A DNA stretch of 21,774 nucleotides from Actinomycetes bacterium (GCA_023252095.1 JAHEXN010000009.1:1-21774), one strand, 5' to 3'; counted from the stretch's first letter, positions 1-6,199 are shown. Translations and numbers: made by a program. Notes: generated by a model not told the origin, from the sequence alone.

Positions 1-2
1 AG

Positions 3-18
3 ATCCCCCCGGGGGGAT
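3..18. repeat. Perfect 16-bp palindrome upstream of the MMPL gene
   Basis: ATCCCCCCGGGGGGAT is a perfect loopless palindrome ending 12 bases before the ribosome-binding site of the MMPL gene. It could be an operator or part of the 5' leader. With no spacer it makes a poor terminator hairpin. Its role is unknown. Confidence 0.4.
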
Positions 19-41
19 GCCGCGAGACCGAAGGAATGCCG

Positions 42-2210
42 ATGAACCCGCCCACCGCAACGGCGCCCGACCGGGTGTCCACGACCACGACGGCGCCGAG
101 CAGGCCCGGCCCCCTCGGCCGCCTGGGTGTGACGGTGACCCGCCACGGTCGGGGAGTCGCCCTGATCTGGGTGGTCCTGGTCGTCGGCCTGGGGGTGTTC
201 GCCCCCTTCGTCGAGCACCGGCTCTCCGGAGCCGGTTGGCAGGCCGACGGCTCGGAGTCCGTGCAGGTCCGTGACCTGGCGCAGGAGAGCTTCGGCGGCA
301 ACGCGAGTCACGCGATCCAGGTCGTCGTCCACAGCCCCGACGCGCCGCTCACGGAGGGTGAGGGTCCCGAGGTCCTCGCCGAGGTGACGCGGGTGCTCGA
401 GACCGACGACCGCCTGGCCGAGGTGGTGTCGCCGATGCCCGGCGCGAGCCTGTCCGCCGACGGCCGCACCGCCGTCGTCCTGGCCGGAGCAGGGGTCGAC
501 ACCAACGAGATGGTCCGCGTGGCGTCCGACCTCAAGGGTGAGCTCGAGGCACTCTCGACCGACGGTGTCGAGGTCAATCCGACGGGCTCGTCCCTGCTGT
601 GGTCGGACTTCAACGAGGCCAACCTCGAGGCGATGTTGAAGTCGGAGATGATCTCCTGGCCGGTGACCCTTGCGATCCTCGTGCTGGCCTTCGGCGCCCT
701 CGTGGCCGCCGGGCTGCCGCTGCTGTTGACTCTCGCGGGTCTCGTCGCGTCCGCCGGATCGTTGGTGTTGATCAACGAGCTGGTGCCGGTCTCCATCTGG
801 GCCATGAACTTCGCGATGATGTTCTCCCTGGCCCTCGGGATCGACTACGCCCTGCTGATCGTGGCCCGCTACCGCGCCGCACGGGCTCGCGCGGGCAGCA
901 CCCGTGCAAGTGCCATTGCCGAGACGATGGACACCGCGGGCAAGGCCGTCCTGTTGTCCGGGGTCACGGTACTGGTCTCGCTGTCCGCGGTCATGCTCGT
1001 GCCGTCGCCCTCGTTCCGGTCCATGGCCGGCGGCATCATGCTGTCGGTCGTCTTCGTGCTCGCTGCCACGCTCACGCTGCTGCCCCTCGTGCTGCACCGT
1101 CTGGACGACCGCATCAACCGTTTCGCCCTGCCCTGGGCCCGCTCAGGTGACCACCGCTCGAACCGGTTCGAGCGATGGGGACAGCGGCTGTGGGACCAGC
1201 CGTTGCGCTGGGGAGCGGGTGCCCTCGTGGTGCTGATTGCCCTCGCGCTGCCGATCGTTGGACTGCAGACGGCCATGCCGTCGATCAAGGTCCTGCCCGA
1301 GGACGCGAGTGCCCGCGTCGGCTACGACGCCGTCCAGGCCGCCTTCGGCGACGGAGCCCCCGGCACGATCCAGGTCGTGGTTCCCGAGGCCGACGTGGAC
1401 TCGTCGACGTCGGTGCTCGCGGCCGACCCGGGCGTCGCCGGCGTCATGCCGGCCGTCACCGTCACCGACGACAGCGGGCTGGCCATGATCCAGGCCGTCC
1501 CGACCGTCGACCCGTCCGACCCCGCCCTGACTGACACCGTTGAGCGCCTGCGGGCAGATCTCCCAGCAGACGCGCTCTTGGGGGGCGCCGCCATCGAGAA
1601 CCTCGACTTGAAGCAGCAGCTCGACACCTCCACTCCGTTGGTGATCGGCATTGTCTTGTTGCTCGGGTTCCTCCTGCTGCTGATCGCCCTCCAGGCCCCC
1701 TTGATCTCGCTGCTGGGGACCGTCGTGAGCCTGCTGTCGACCGCAGCTGCGTTTGGCGTCGCACGACTGGTCTTCCAGGAGGGGTACGGGGCAGACCTCA
1801 TCGGGTTCGAGCCGCAAGGGTTCCTCGACGCGTGGGCGCCGGTGTTCTTCTTCGCGATGATCTTCGCTATCGCAATGGACTACACGGTGTTCCTGCTGGC
1901 CTCGGCGAAGGAGCACTGGGAGCGGACCGGTGACGCGAAGGACGCGATGGTTGGCGCGGTCGCGCACTCCGGACGCATCATCTTCGCCGCCGGCGGCGTC
2001 ATGGTCGCGGTGTTCTTCACCTTCGCCCTGGCCGGGCCGCTTCCGCCCAAGGAGATGGGCGTGATCCTCGGCCTCGCCGTCCTCCTCGACGCGTTCCTCG
2101 TCCGCCTCGTGCTGCTGCCCGTGATGCTCCGGCTCGCCGGACCTGCGGCCTGGGCAAGCCCGGCCTGGTTGCGACGGGTCCTGCCGAACATCTCCTTCGC
2201 CCACAACTGA
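42..2210 (+). CDS. MMPL-family (RND superfamily) transporter
   Basis: This is an inner-membrane exporter of the MMPL family, which uses the proton gradient to move lipids or hydrophobic compounds. The 722-aa protein has the expected layout: a short cytoplasmic N-terminus, one membrane segment near residues 42-62, an extracellular domain, about five segments (205-355), a seventh near 390-410, a second extracellular domain, and five more segments (535-700). The proton-relay Asp-Tyr pairs of the family are present in GIDYALLIVARYR (Asp at about 268) and AMDYTVFLLASAKEHW (Asp at about 613). An ATG at 36 is also in frame, but AAGGA at 31-35 sits 6 nt before the ATG at 42, so that start is preferred. 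The protein is shorter than mycobacterial MmpL3 and lacks a long C-terminal tail. The substrate cannot be told from sequence. An AhpD-like gene follows about 50 nt downstream. Confidence 0.93.
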   Translation: MNPPTATAPDRVSTTTTAPSRPGPLGRLGVTVTRHGRGVALIWVVLVVGLGVFAPFVEHRLSGAGWQADGSESVQVRDLAQESFGGNASHAIQVVVHSPDAPLTEGEGPEVLAEVTRVLETDDRLAEVVSPMPGASLSADGRTAVVLAGAGVDTNEMVRVASDLKGELEALSTDGVEVNPTGSSLLWSDFNEANLEAMLKSEMISWPVTLAILVLAFGALVAAGLPLLLTLAGLVASAGSLVLINELVPVSIWAMNFAMMFSLALGIDYALLIVARYRAARARAGSTRASAIAETMDTAGKAVLLSGVTVLVSLSAVMLVPSPSFRSMAGGIMLSVVFVLAATLTLLPLVLHRLDDRINRFALPWARSGDHRSNRFERWGQRLWDQPLRWGAGALVVLIALALPIVGLQTAMPSIKVLPEDASARVGYDAVQAAFGDGAPGTIQVVVPEADVDSSTSVLAADPGVAGVMPAVTVTDDSGLAMIQAVPTVDPSDPALTDTVERLRADLPADALLGGAAIENLDLKQQLDTSTPLVIGIVLLLGFLLLLIALQAPLISLLGTVVSLLSTAAAFGVARLVFQEGYGADLIGFEPQGFLDAWAPVFFFAMIFAIAMDYTVFLLASAKEHWERTGDAKDAMVGAVAHSGRIIFAAGGVMVAVFFTFALAGPLPPKEMGVILGLAVLLDAFLVRLVLLPVMLRLAGPAAWASPAWLRRVLPNISFAHN

Positions 2211-2261
2211 ACCTGCCCGACCATCCCCGCACGACCACGCCATCAACGAAAGGCACGCCTC

Positions 2262-2636
2262 ATGACCACGACCGACTCCGGCGCCCAGGTGCTGAACGAT
2301 CTGCGCCCCCTTCACCGCGACCTCCGCCACGCGATCCCCGACGTCTACCAGGGCTTCGGCGAGCTCAGCAAGGCCGCCTTCGCCGACGGTGCCCTGGATC
2401 GCAAGACCAAGGAGCTGATCGCCTTCGCGATCGGCGTCGTCGAGGGCTGCGACGGATGCATCGCGTCGCACGGGCAGGCCGCCGTCAAGGCCGGCGCCAC
2501 GACCCAGGAGGCCGCCGAAGCCATCGGGGTCACCTTCCTCATGCACGGCGGACCCGCCACGATCCACGGAGCACGTGCCTACGAGGTCTTTCGCGAGTTC
2601 GCCGGCGAGGCCCCTGCCGCCACCGAGGAGGGCTGA
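2262..2636 (+). CDS. AhpD-like carboxymuconolactone decarboxylase-family protein
   Basis: This 124-aa protein belongs to the carboxymuconolactone decarboxylase/AhpD fold. Residues 61-70 carry the AhpD signature E-x-C-x-x-C-x-x-x-H (Cys63, Cys66, His70), followed by A-x-x-A-G-A-T-x-x-E. These features indicate a thiol-based alkylhydroperoxidase-type activity rather than a ring decarboxylase, because the decarboxylases lack the CxxC. The length is normal for a single-domain member. GAAAGG lies about 9 nt before the ATG. It follows the MMPL gene on the same strand and is followed within 5 nt by a small Cys-rich gene, so the three are probably co-transcribed. The physiological substrate is unknown. 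Confidence 0.9.
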   Translation: MTTTDSGAQVLNDLRPLHRDLRHAIPDVYQGFGELSKAAFADGALDRKTKELIAFAIGVVEGCDGCIASHGQAAVKAGATTQEAAEAIGVTFLMHGGPATIHGARAYEVFREFAGEAPAATEEG

Positions 2637-2641
2637 GCCCC

Positions 2642-2827
2642 ATGTGCCGACCCGTGCGATGCAAGCAGTGCGACAAGATCACCTGGGCCGGCTGCGGTCA
2701 GCACGTCGCCGCGGTCCGTGCGATGGTGCCCGACGACAACTGGTGCCCGGGACACGATGGCCAGAAGCCGCCAAGGAAACCGGGTCACCTGTTCCGCAGG
2801 AGATCGAGGTCGGCGGAGTCGTCGTAG
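2642..2827 (+). CDS. Small Cys-rich protein (WAGCGQH family)
   Basis: This 61-aa protein has four cysteines in the first half plus C-P-G-H. The motif order is MCRPVRCKQC, then TWAGCGQH, then WCPGH. I recognise this as a short conserved family found widely in bacteria and fungi with no assigned function. The Cys/His spacing suggests a small zinc or metal knuckle. The ATG is 5 nt after the AhpD-like stop, and the GAGGAGGG inside the end of that gene serves as ribosome-binding site. The basic C-terminus (about residues 43-61, many Arg and Ser) is longer than I expect for the family. Its stop codon lies inside one arm of an 11-bp inverted repeat, so the tail may be a recent extension. Confidence 0.72.
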   Translation: MCRPVRCKQCDKITWAGCGQHVAAVRAMVPDDNWCPGHDGQKPPRKPGHLFRRRSRSAESS

Positions 2828-2886
2828 CCTCGAGCGAAGCGTGTCGCCTCACGATGCCATCTCGCCTCGGTCGACGCTACGACGAC
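2818..2886. repeat. 11-bp perfect inverted repeat with 47-nt spacer
   Basis: GTCGTCGTAGC at 2818-2828 and GCTACGACGAC at 2876-2886 are exact reverse complements. The left arm contains the stop codon of the small Cys-rich gene. The pair could form a long stem in the transcript between that gene and the next, or mark a past rearrangement. No poly-T follows, so it is not a classical terminator. Confidence 0.45.
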
Positions 2887-2970
2887 CTGGGACGCCGATC
2901 GCCTGCCGCGTGACGCTCACTGATGCGACGATTCTCGGGCGAGTCCCGTGGCTCGCTGAGAGGGGCGGGA

Positions 2971-3597
2971 ATGACCGACAGCATGCCAGCATTGGCCAGA
3001 CGTGAGCGAGCCAGCTTGGTCGAGCTCCTGGAGGAGCTGACCGATGGCGAGTGGGCCCGTCCGTCGCTGTGCGACGACTGGTCGGTGCGCGAGGTCGCCA
3101 TTCACGTCGTGAGCTACGACGACCTGGGCTGGCCCGGGCTCCCGATGGCCTTCATCCGCGGCGGCCTTCGGGTCGACTCCGTCAACGCGCATACCCTCGC
3201 CCTGCACGCCGACCTGTCGAACGAGGAGGTGATCGAGCTCGTGCGAAGGTGCGAGAAGCCACGCGGTCTGACGTCGGCCTTGAATGGAGCCATCGCCCTG
3301 ACGGACGGACTGATCCATCAACAGGACATCCGGCGTGCATTGGACCGCCCGAGGGAAATCCCGGCGGAGCGATTGCTTCCGGCCCTGGACTTCGCATTGA
3401 AGGCCCCCACGTTGCCGGCGAAGCAGAACGCTCGGGGTCTTCAACTGGTGGCGACCGATCACGACTGGTCGCACGGAACCGGTGACGAGGTCGCCGGTCC
3501 GGCCGAGTCCCTGCTGATGGCGGTCGCCGGCCGGCCCGTCGCGCTAGAGGAGCTGTCCGGACCGGGGCTCGCCGCATTGGCCGACCGCGTGGGTTGA
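2971..3597 (+). CDS. Maleylpyruvate isomerase-family mycothiol-dependent enzyme
   Basis: This 208-aa protein has the DinB/MDMPI N-terminal fold of mycothiol-dependent enzymes (TIGR03083-type). The hallmark segments are W-S-V-R-E-V-A-I-H (His45) and L-I-H-Q-Q-D-I-R-R-A-L (His116, Asp119), which supply the metal ligands in this family. The C-terminal part, with ATDHDWSHG and then GPAESLLMAVAGR, matches the usual second region of these proteins. Members act as mycothiol S-transferases or isomerases, so the host probably makes mycothiol, consistent with an actinomycete. The ATG at 2971 is chosen because it aligns with the usual N-terminus and follows a G-rich AGGGGCGGG tract. An upstream in-frame ATG at 2923 would add 16 unlikely residues. 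It is the last gene before the att-like region. The substrate is unknown. Confidence 0.85.
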   Translation: MTDSMPALARRERASLVELLEELTDGEWARPSLCDDWSVREVAIHVVSYDDLGWPGLPMAFIRGGLRVDSVNAHTLALHADLSNEEVIELVRRCEKPRGLTSALNGAIALTDGLIHQQDIRRALDRPREIPAERLLPALDFALKAPTLPAKQNARGLQLVATDHDWSHGTGDEVAGPAESLLMAVAGRPVALEELSGPGLAALADRVG

Positions 3598-3642
3598 GAG
3601 CGACGCTTGCCGGCTTCTCAACAGCCCAGAGATGGTCGTAGG

Positions 3643-3666
3643 TTTTGGTCTCAGTTTTGGTCTCAG
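3643..3666. repeat. Two tandem 12-bp direct repeats beside the att-like site
   Basis: TTTTGGTCTCAG occurs twice back to back (3643-3654 and 3655-3666), followed by TTGG as the start of a possible third copy. Short direct repeats of this kind beside a tRNA-derived attachment core are typical integrase arm-type binding sites. That role is inferred. The tract is noticeably more AT-rich than its surroundings. Confidence 0.7.
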
Positions 3667-3674
3667 TTGGACCA

Positions 3675-3714
3675 TGATTTGGCGTGATTGGCCGTGATGG
3701 ACAGTGATGGAAAT
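3675..3714. repeat. Four TGAT repeats at exact 10-bp period
   Basis: TGATTTGGCG, TGATTGGCCG, TGATGGACAG and TGATGGAAAT begin at 3675, 3685, 3695 and 3705, exactly one helical turn apart. The repeats are imperfect after the TGAT core. The periodicity suggests cooperative protein binding on one face of the DNA, for example by an integrase N-domain or excisionase. They lie between the 12-bp repeats and the tRNA fragment. Confidence 0.6.
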
Positions 3715-3731
3715 CGCTGCAATTCCAGCGA
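3714..3731. repeat. Short hairpin-forming inverted repeat
   Basis: TCGCTG and CAGCGA are exact 6-bp arms around a 6-nt loop, 41 bp left of the tRNA-derived core. This may be a weak terminator of the leftward unit or part of the recombination site. Confidence 0.35.
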
Positions 3732-3772
3732 AACAGACTCTGGCGAACTGGCCGAAATTGGCGCTGGCGTGG

Positions 3773-3828
3773 TTGGAAAGCGGGTTGAGTGAAAGCTCTC
3801 AGGGGTTCGAATCCCCTATCCTCCGCCA
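3773..3828 (+). other. tRNA-Ser(GGA) 3' fragment, attR-like attachment site
   Basis: The segment matches a bacterial serine tRNA from the anticodon loop (TTGGAAA, anticodon GGA) onward. It has the variable arm (GTTGAG...CTCTC), a perfect 5-bp T-stem with loop TTCGAAT (3801-3817), the acceptor strand ATCCTCC (3818-3824), discriminator G and an encoded CCA (3826-3828). The expected 5' half is missing: no GGAGGAT acceptor or D-arm lies upstream, and the bases before TTGGAAA do not pair with the anticodon stem. Tyrosine recombinases often cross over at the anticodon loop and leave exactly this 3' duplicate, so it is best read as an att site. It is not a functional tRNA gene. Confidence 0.85.
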
Positions 3829-3844
3829 CAAGCGCAAGCAAGAT

Positions 3845-3878
3845 CGGGCCTCGCACCACTTCGGTGCGGGGCCCGTTT
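3845..3878 (+). terminator. Terminator downstream of the tRNA-Ser fragment
   Basis: A 13-bp stem (one G-U pair) runs from 3845-3857 to 3863-3875 around the loop ACTTC and is followed by TTTCC. The CGCACC-ACTTC-GGTGCGGGGC form is common just after actinomycete tRNA genes. Its presence suggests that the DNA on this side is the original downstream flank of the tRNA. Confidence 0.75.
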
Positions 3879-4052
3879 CCGTTCGTGCTCTCAACGGTGC
3901 TGCTGGCACCGCTCACTGGCTCGGCGAACCCGAGGCAGTGCAGCGTGTCGATCCAGTCGCCCTGAGTCGCGGAGGGGATCGCGGCCACCAGTGAGGCGAC
4001 GCCGACGGCGCGTGGAGTTTGGCCTCAGGGAGGTGGCTGAGTGGCGACGCCG
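3879..4052. other. Intergenic stretch with no supported gene
   Basis: Together with the att region this leaves about 450 bases (3598-4052) without a gene. After the terminator I see only short open frames on either strand, none with a recognisable motif or ribosome-binding site. It could be decayed coding sequence left at an integration boundary. Confidence 0.5.
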
Positions 4053-4211
4053 TCAGAAGCTGGAAGGGTCGCCGTACTTGAAGGCCAGGTACAACCCTCC
4101 GTAGAGCAGCGCGCCGAGAAAGATGACCCAGAGGAAGAGCTTCATCAAGGCGTAGTAGCAGCCATCTTTCGGCCGCTCGGGTTCGTCCTTCGGGATCCTC
4201 GAAATGGTCAT
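4053..4211 (-). CDS. 52-aa single-pass membrane protein, unknown family
   Basis: This small protein has a charged N-terminus (MTISRIPKDEPERPKDG), one hydrophobic segment of about 20 residues (roughly 23-45, KLFLWVIFLGALLYGG), and a short polar tail ending DPSSF. GAGGA lies 6 nt before the ATG on the reverse strand. No function is recognised. It diverges from the tetR gene across a region with three inverted repeats, so it may be controlled by that regulator. It is the first gene beyond the tRNA-derived att site. The Pro/Lys-rich front and single helix would fit a small regulatory subunit or stress-linked membrane peptide, but this is only a guess. Confidence 0.62.
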   Translation of the reverse strand: MTISRIPKDEPERPKDGCYYALMKLFLWVIFLGALLYGGLYLAFKYGDPSSF

Positions 4212-4230
4212 GTGCGTCCTCTCGTCATCC

Positions 4231-4252
4231 AACTCCGTCAGGCTACGGAGTT
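4231..4252. promoter_or_regulatory. 8-bp inverted repeat upstream of the small membrane gene
   Basis: AACTCCGT and ACGGAGTT are exact 8-bp arms around CAGGCT, about 20 nt before the start of the reverse-strand membrane gene. It could be an operator or a hairpin in that gene's leader. Confidence 0.45.
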
Positions 4253-4257
4253 CCCGT

Positions 4258-4271
4258 GTCACGTCGGTGAC
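4258..4271. promoter_or_regulatory. GTCAC-GTCG-GTGAC inverted repeat
   Basis: A 5-bp dyad with a 4-nt spacer lies between the other two inverted repeats of this divergent promoter region. It is short, so it may be chance. Confidence 0.25.
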
Positions 4272-4297
4272 GGATGCGGTCGTGCTGGACCGGTATA

Positions 4298-4315
4298 TAA
4301 CAAACTGGTAAGTTA
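4298..4315. promoter_or_regulatory. Probable TetR operator overlapping the tetR promoter
   Basis: TAACAAACTGGTAAGTTA has the symmetric pattern TAAC-nn-AC-nn-GT-nn-GTTA. It overlaps a TATAAC (4296-4301) that could be the -10 box of the tetR operon. Its position between the divergent genes is typical for an autoregulated TetR repressor site. Binding by the adjacent regulator is inferred. Confidence 0.6.
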
Positions 4316-4320
4316 GCCGC

Positions 4321-4359
4321 ATGGACGACACCACTCCCTCGAGTTCAGGCGCCCGGTGA
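4321..4359 (+). CDS. Possible 12-codon leader ORF coupled to tetR
   Basis: An ATG at 4321 opens a 12-codon frame (MDDTTPSSSGAR) whose TGA overlaps the GTG start of the tetR gene (GTGA). There is no clear ribosome-binding site before either start. If the promoter at 4296-4301 is real, this ATG lies close to the transcript start. It may couple translation into tetR or be chance. Confidence 0.25.
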   Translation: MDDTTPSSSGAR

Positions 4360-4940
4360 CGACCGAACCCGCGCCGCGCCAGCGCAAGCCCGCGAGCATC
4401 CGGCGGCGCGAGATCCTGGACGCTGCCACCGAGGAGTTCGCGGCCGGGGGCCTGGCCGGCAGCCGGATCGAGTCGATCGCGGCACGAGCCGAGATCTCCC
4501 ACCCGCGCGTCGTGCAGATGTTCGGGACGAAGCAGAACCTCTTCCTCGAGTCGGTCGGGGCCGTCTTCGACGAGGTCTCCCGGACGTTCGAGGACACGCC
4601 GACCTCCCGTGACGGAGAGCTCGCCCTGGCCATGCTGGGTGAGTCGTACCTGCGGATGCTGCGCGCGCGACCGAGTCTCGGCACCGTGATGCTCCAGGCG
4701 TATGCCGCCAGCGCCGATGCCGGCGTCCGCGCGGTGGTGCGCGAACGGGTGGAACGCCTCGGCGAGCTCGTCATGACGCTGACGGGTGCCGACGTCAACC
4801 AGATGCGCGCCTTCATCGCGACGGGTCTCAGCCTCACGGTCACGGCCATCCTCGAGCTCGAAGGACCCGACGAGAGCATGGCGTGGGGCGCCTGGCTCAT
4901 CGCCAAGACCACTCAGCACGACCCATCACGAGAGAGGTGA
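4356..4940 (+). CDS. TetR/AcrR-family transcriptional regulator
   Basis: This is a 194-aa one-component repressor. The N-terminal helix-turn-helix domain covers about residues 15-62. REILDAATEEFAAGGLAGSR is followed by IESIAARAEISHPRVVQMFG and K-x-x-L-F, the normal TetR pattern (usually ...VSxxTVYxHFxSKxxL). Here S-H-P-R-V-V-Q-M-F-G replaces the more common Y-x-H-F. The C-terminal ligand-binding domain (70-190) is not assignable to a subclass. The GTG start gives the usual spacing to the domain but lacks a good ribosome-binding site. It overlaps a short leader frame. It heads an operon with a SnoaL-like and a GDSL-hydrolase gene and probably controls both these and the divergent 52-aa membrane gene through the dyad at 4298-4315. 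Confidence 0.9.
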   Translation: MTTEPAPRQRKPASIRRREILDAATEEFAAGGLAGSRIESIAARAEISHPRVVQMFGTKQNLFLESVGAVFDEVSRTFEDTPTSRDGELALAMLGESYLRMLRARPSLGTVMLQAYAASADAGVRAVVRERVERLGELVMTLTGADVNQMRAFIATGLSLTVTAILELEGPDESMAWGAWLIAKTTQHDPSRER

Positions 4941-4945
4941 CTGCC

Positions 4946-5344
4946 ATGGAGGCATTCCGAAGCATGGTCGAGCGACGCGACCTGTCCGACGTCGAGTCGG
5001 TCCTGGCCGAGAACGTCGAGTTCGCGAGTCCTGCCGCGCACCGGCCCTACGCGGGCCGAGCCCTCACGGCCGCCATCCTGCGCCAGGTCCTGGAGGAGCT
5101 CCAGGACCTGCAGTACGTCCGCGAGATCGTCTCGGTGGACGGTCGCGACTTCGCCCTCGAGTTCGAGGCCAGGGTGGGCGACCTGCGGATCAACGGATGC
5201 GACTTCCTCCACCTCGACGACGACGGCCTGATCGACAGGTTCAAGGTCATGGTCCGGCCCCTCAACGCCGCCACCGAGCTCGCCCGGCGGATGGCGGTCC
5301 GGTTCGCGGCGATCACCGAGGAGAAAGGGGACGGCGGACTCTGA
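4946..5344 (+). CDS. SnoaL-like / NTF2-like fold protein
   Basis: This 132-aa protein has the SnoaL/nuclear-transport-factor-2-like pattern: an N-terminal helix with F-R-S-M-V-E-R-R-D-L, a segment of strands with D-V-E-S-V-L-A-E-N-V-E-F-A-S-P, and a C-terminal curved sheet with L-H-L-D-D-D-G-L-I-D-R-F-K-V-M-V-R-P. The D-D-D-G-x-I-x-R-F-x-V-M-x-R-P run is characteristic of the family. Members are cyclases, isomerases, hydrolases or ligand-binding proteins, so no reaction can be given. GAGAGAGGTG lies about 8 nt before the ATG. Its TGA overlaps the ATG of the GDSL hydrolase (ATGA), so the two are translationally coupled. It starts 5 nt after tetR. Confidence 0.85.
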   Translation: MEAFRSMVERRDLSDVESVLAENVEFASPAAHRPYAGRALTAAILRQVLEELQDLQYVREIVSVDGRDFALEFEARVGDLRINGCDFLHLDDDGLIDRFKVMVRPLNAATELARRMAVRFAAITEEKGDGGL

Positions 5345-6108
5345 TGACGTTCAGGTACGTCGCGATCGGCGACAGCATCTCCGAGGGCATCGGTGACACG
5401 CCGTGGCCCGATGGCACCCCGCGGGGATGGACGGATCGGCTCGCCGAGCACCTGACCCGCACGCAGGAGGGCGTCGAGTACGCCAACCTCGCCGTGCGTG
5501 GCTCGCAGGCCGAAGGGGTGCGCAGTCGACAGCTGCCAGGGGCGCTCTCACTCCAACCGCACCTGACGACCATCTCGGCGGGCATGAACGACCTGCTTCG
5601 CCCCCGCTGCGACGTAGCGCGGCTCCAGACCAATCTCCACGCGATGGCCGCCGAGCTGACGGCCCAGGGGTCCCAGGTGCTTCTGCTCGCGATTCCGGAC
5701 GTCGGCAAGGTCTCACCGGTCGGGCGACTGATCGCGAGCCGCCGGGAGAGGTACAACGCGATGCTCCACGCGGTGGCCGACGAGACAGGCGCCGTTCCCC
5801 TGGCGCCGATCGGGGACACGATCTTCGAGGACCCCCAGGCGTGGTCCGACGACAGGCTGCACCTCTCGCCGCTCGGCCACGAGCGGCTGGCCGCGGGCGC
5901 GGCGGCGACCCTGGGGCTCGACGGCCACGACGGCTGGGCCGACATCCCGGACGGCGGCGACATCGCCCGCGGCGTGAGGGCAGAGCTGCGGTGGATCGGC
6001 ACGCACGCCGTGCCGTGGATCGGCCGACGGGTTCGCGGGCGGTCGTCAGGCGACGGGCGAGATCCCAAGCGTCCGACGCTGGTCCCCGTTCATGCAGAGG
6101 TGACGTGA
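5344..6108 (+). CDS. SGNH/GDSL-family hydrolase (esterase/lipase-like)
   Basis: This 254-aa protein carries all SGNH blocks: G-D-S-I-S (Ser11), N-L-A-V-R-G (Gly53), S-A-G-M-N-D (Asn82), and D-D-R-L-H-L-S-P-L-G-H (Asp170, His173). The fold and catalytic residues indicate an esterase, lipase or acyl-hydrolase. There is no signal peptide, so the enzyme is probably cytoplasmic. A basic tail (residues 225-254, R-R-V-R-G-R) follows the catalytic domain. Its start overlaps the SnoaL-like stop. With the TetR regulator upstream, the operon resembles a small catabolic or detoxifying unit for an ester substrate, which is inference. Confidence 0.92.
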   Translation: MTFRYVAIGDSISEGIGDTPWPDGTPRGWTDRLAEHLTRTQEGVEYANLAVRGSQAEGVRSRQLPGALSLQPHLTTISAGMNDLLRPRCDVARLQTNLHAMAAELTAQGSQVLLLAIPDVGKVSPVGRLIASRRERYNAMLHAVADETGAVPLAPIGDTIFEDPQAWSDDRLHLSPLGHERLAAGAAATLGLDGHDGWADIPDGGDIARGVRAELRWIGTHAVPWIGRRVRGRSSGDGRDPKRPTLVPVHAEVT

Positions 6109-6157
6109 AGCGGGGGTCAACTCGGCCCGCGCGTCCACGCCTGTCTCGCCCTGCCGT

Positions 6158-6163
6158 TACGGT
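6158..6163 (+). promoter_or_regulatory. -10 box for a leaderless start before prfC
   Basis: TACGGT is followed by exactly 6 nt and then GTG at 6170, the arrangement of actinomycete leaderless transcripts seen elsewhere in this window (before 18811 and 21430). No convincing -35 box is visible. Confidence 0.45.
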
Positions 6164-6169
6164 CATGTC

Positions 6170-6199
6170 GTGACTCTCGCGAAGACCCCCGGCCCGTGA
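6170..6199 (+). CDS. Possible 9-codon leaderless leader ORF of prfC
   Basis: A GTG frame of nine codons (VTLAKTPGP) begins where the predicted transcript would start and ends at a TGA that overlaps the GTG of prfC (GTGA). It is out of frame with prfC, so it is not an N-terminal extension. It ends Pro-Gly-Pro before UGA-C. A C-terminal proline and a C after UGA are both known to slow termination. That would suit a termination sensor for a release-factor gene. The idea is inference. Confidence 0.3.
   Translation: MTLAKTPGP

Noticed and set aside
36..38. ATG at 36 as the MMPL start
   Set aside because: The AAGGA at 31-35 touches it directly and leaves no spacing, whereas the ATG at 42 has a proper 6-nt gap.
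3182..3988. 268-codon reverse ORF containing RGFEPLRA and ETKTETKT
   Set aside because: RGFEPL is the reverse translation of a tRNA T-arm, and ETKTETKT comes from the 12-bp tandem repeat. It is antisense to the mycothiol-enzyme gene. Not a gene.
3704..3994. 96-codon forward ORF
   Set aside because: It runs through the tRNA-Ser fragment, so part of it (GFESPILRHK) is only a translation of the T-arm and acceptor stem. No ribosome-binding site or family is seen.
4026..4048. Sequence resembling a class II tRNA 5' half (GAGGTGGCTGAGTGGC)
   Set aside because: It has the D-arm-like run but lacks a pairing acceptor, an anticodon stem and any 3' half nearby. I treat it as chance.
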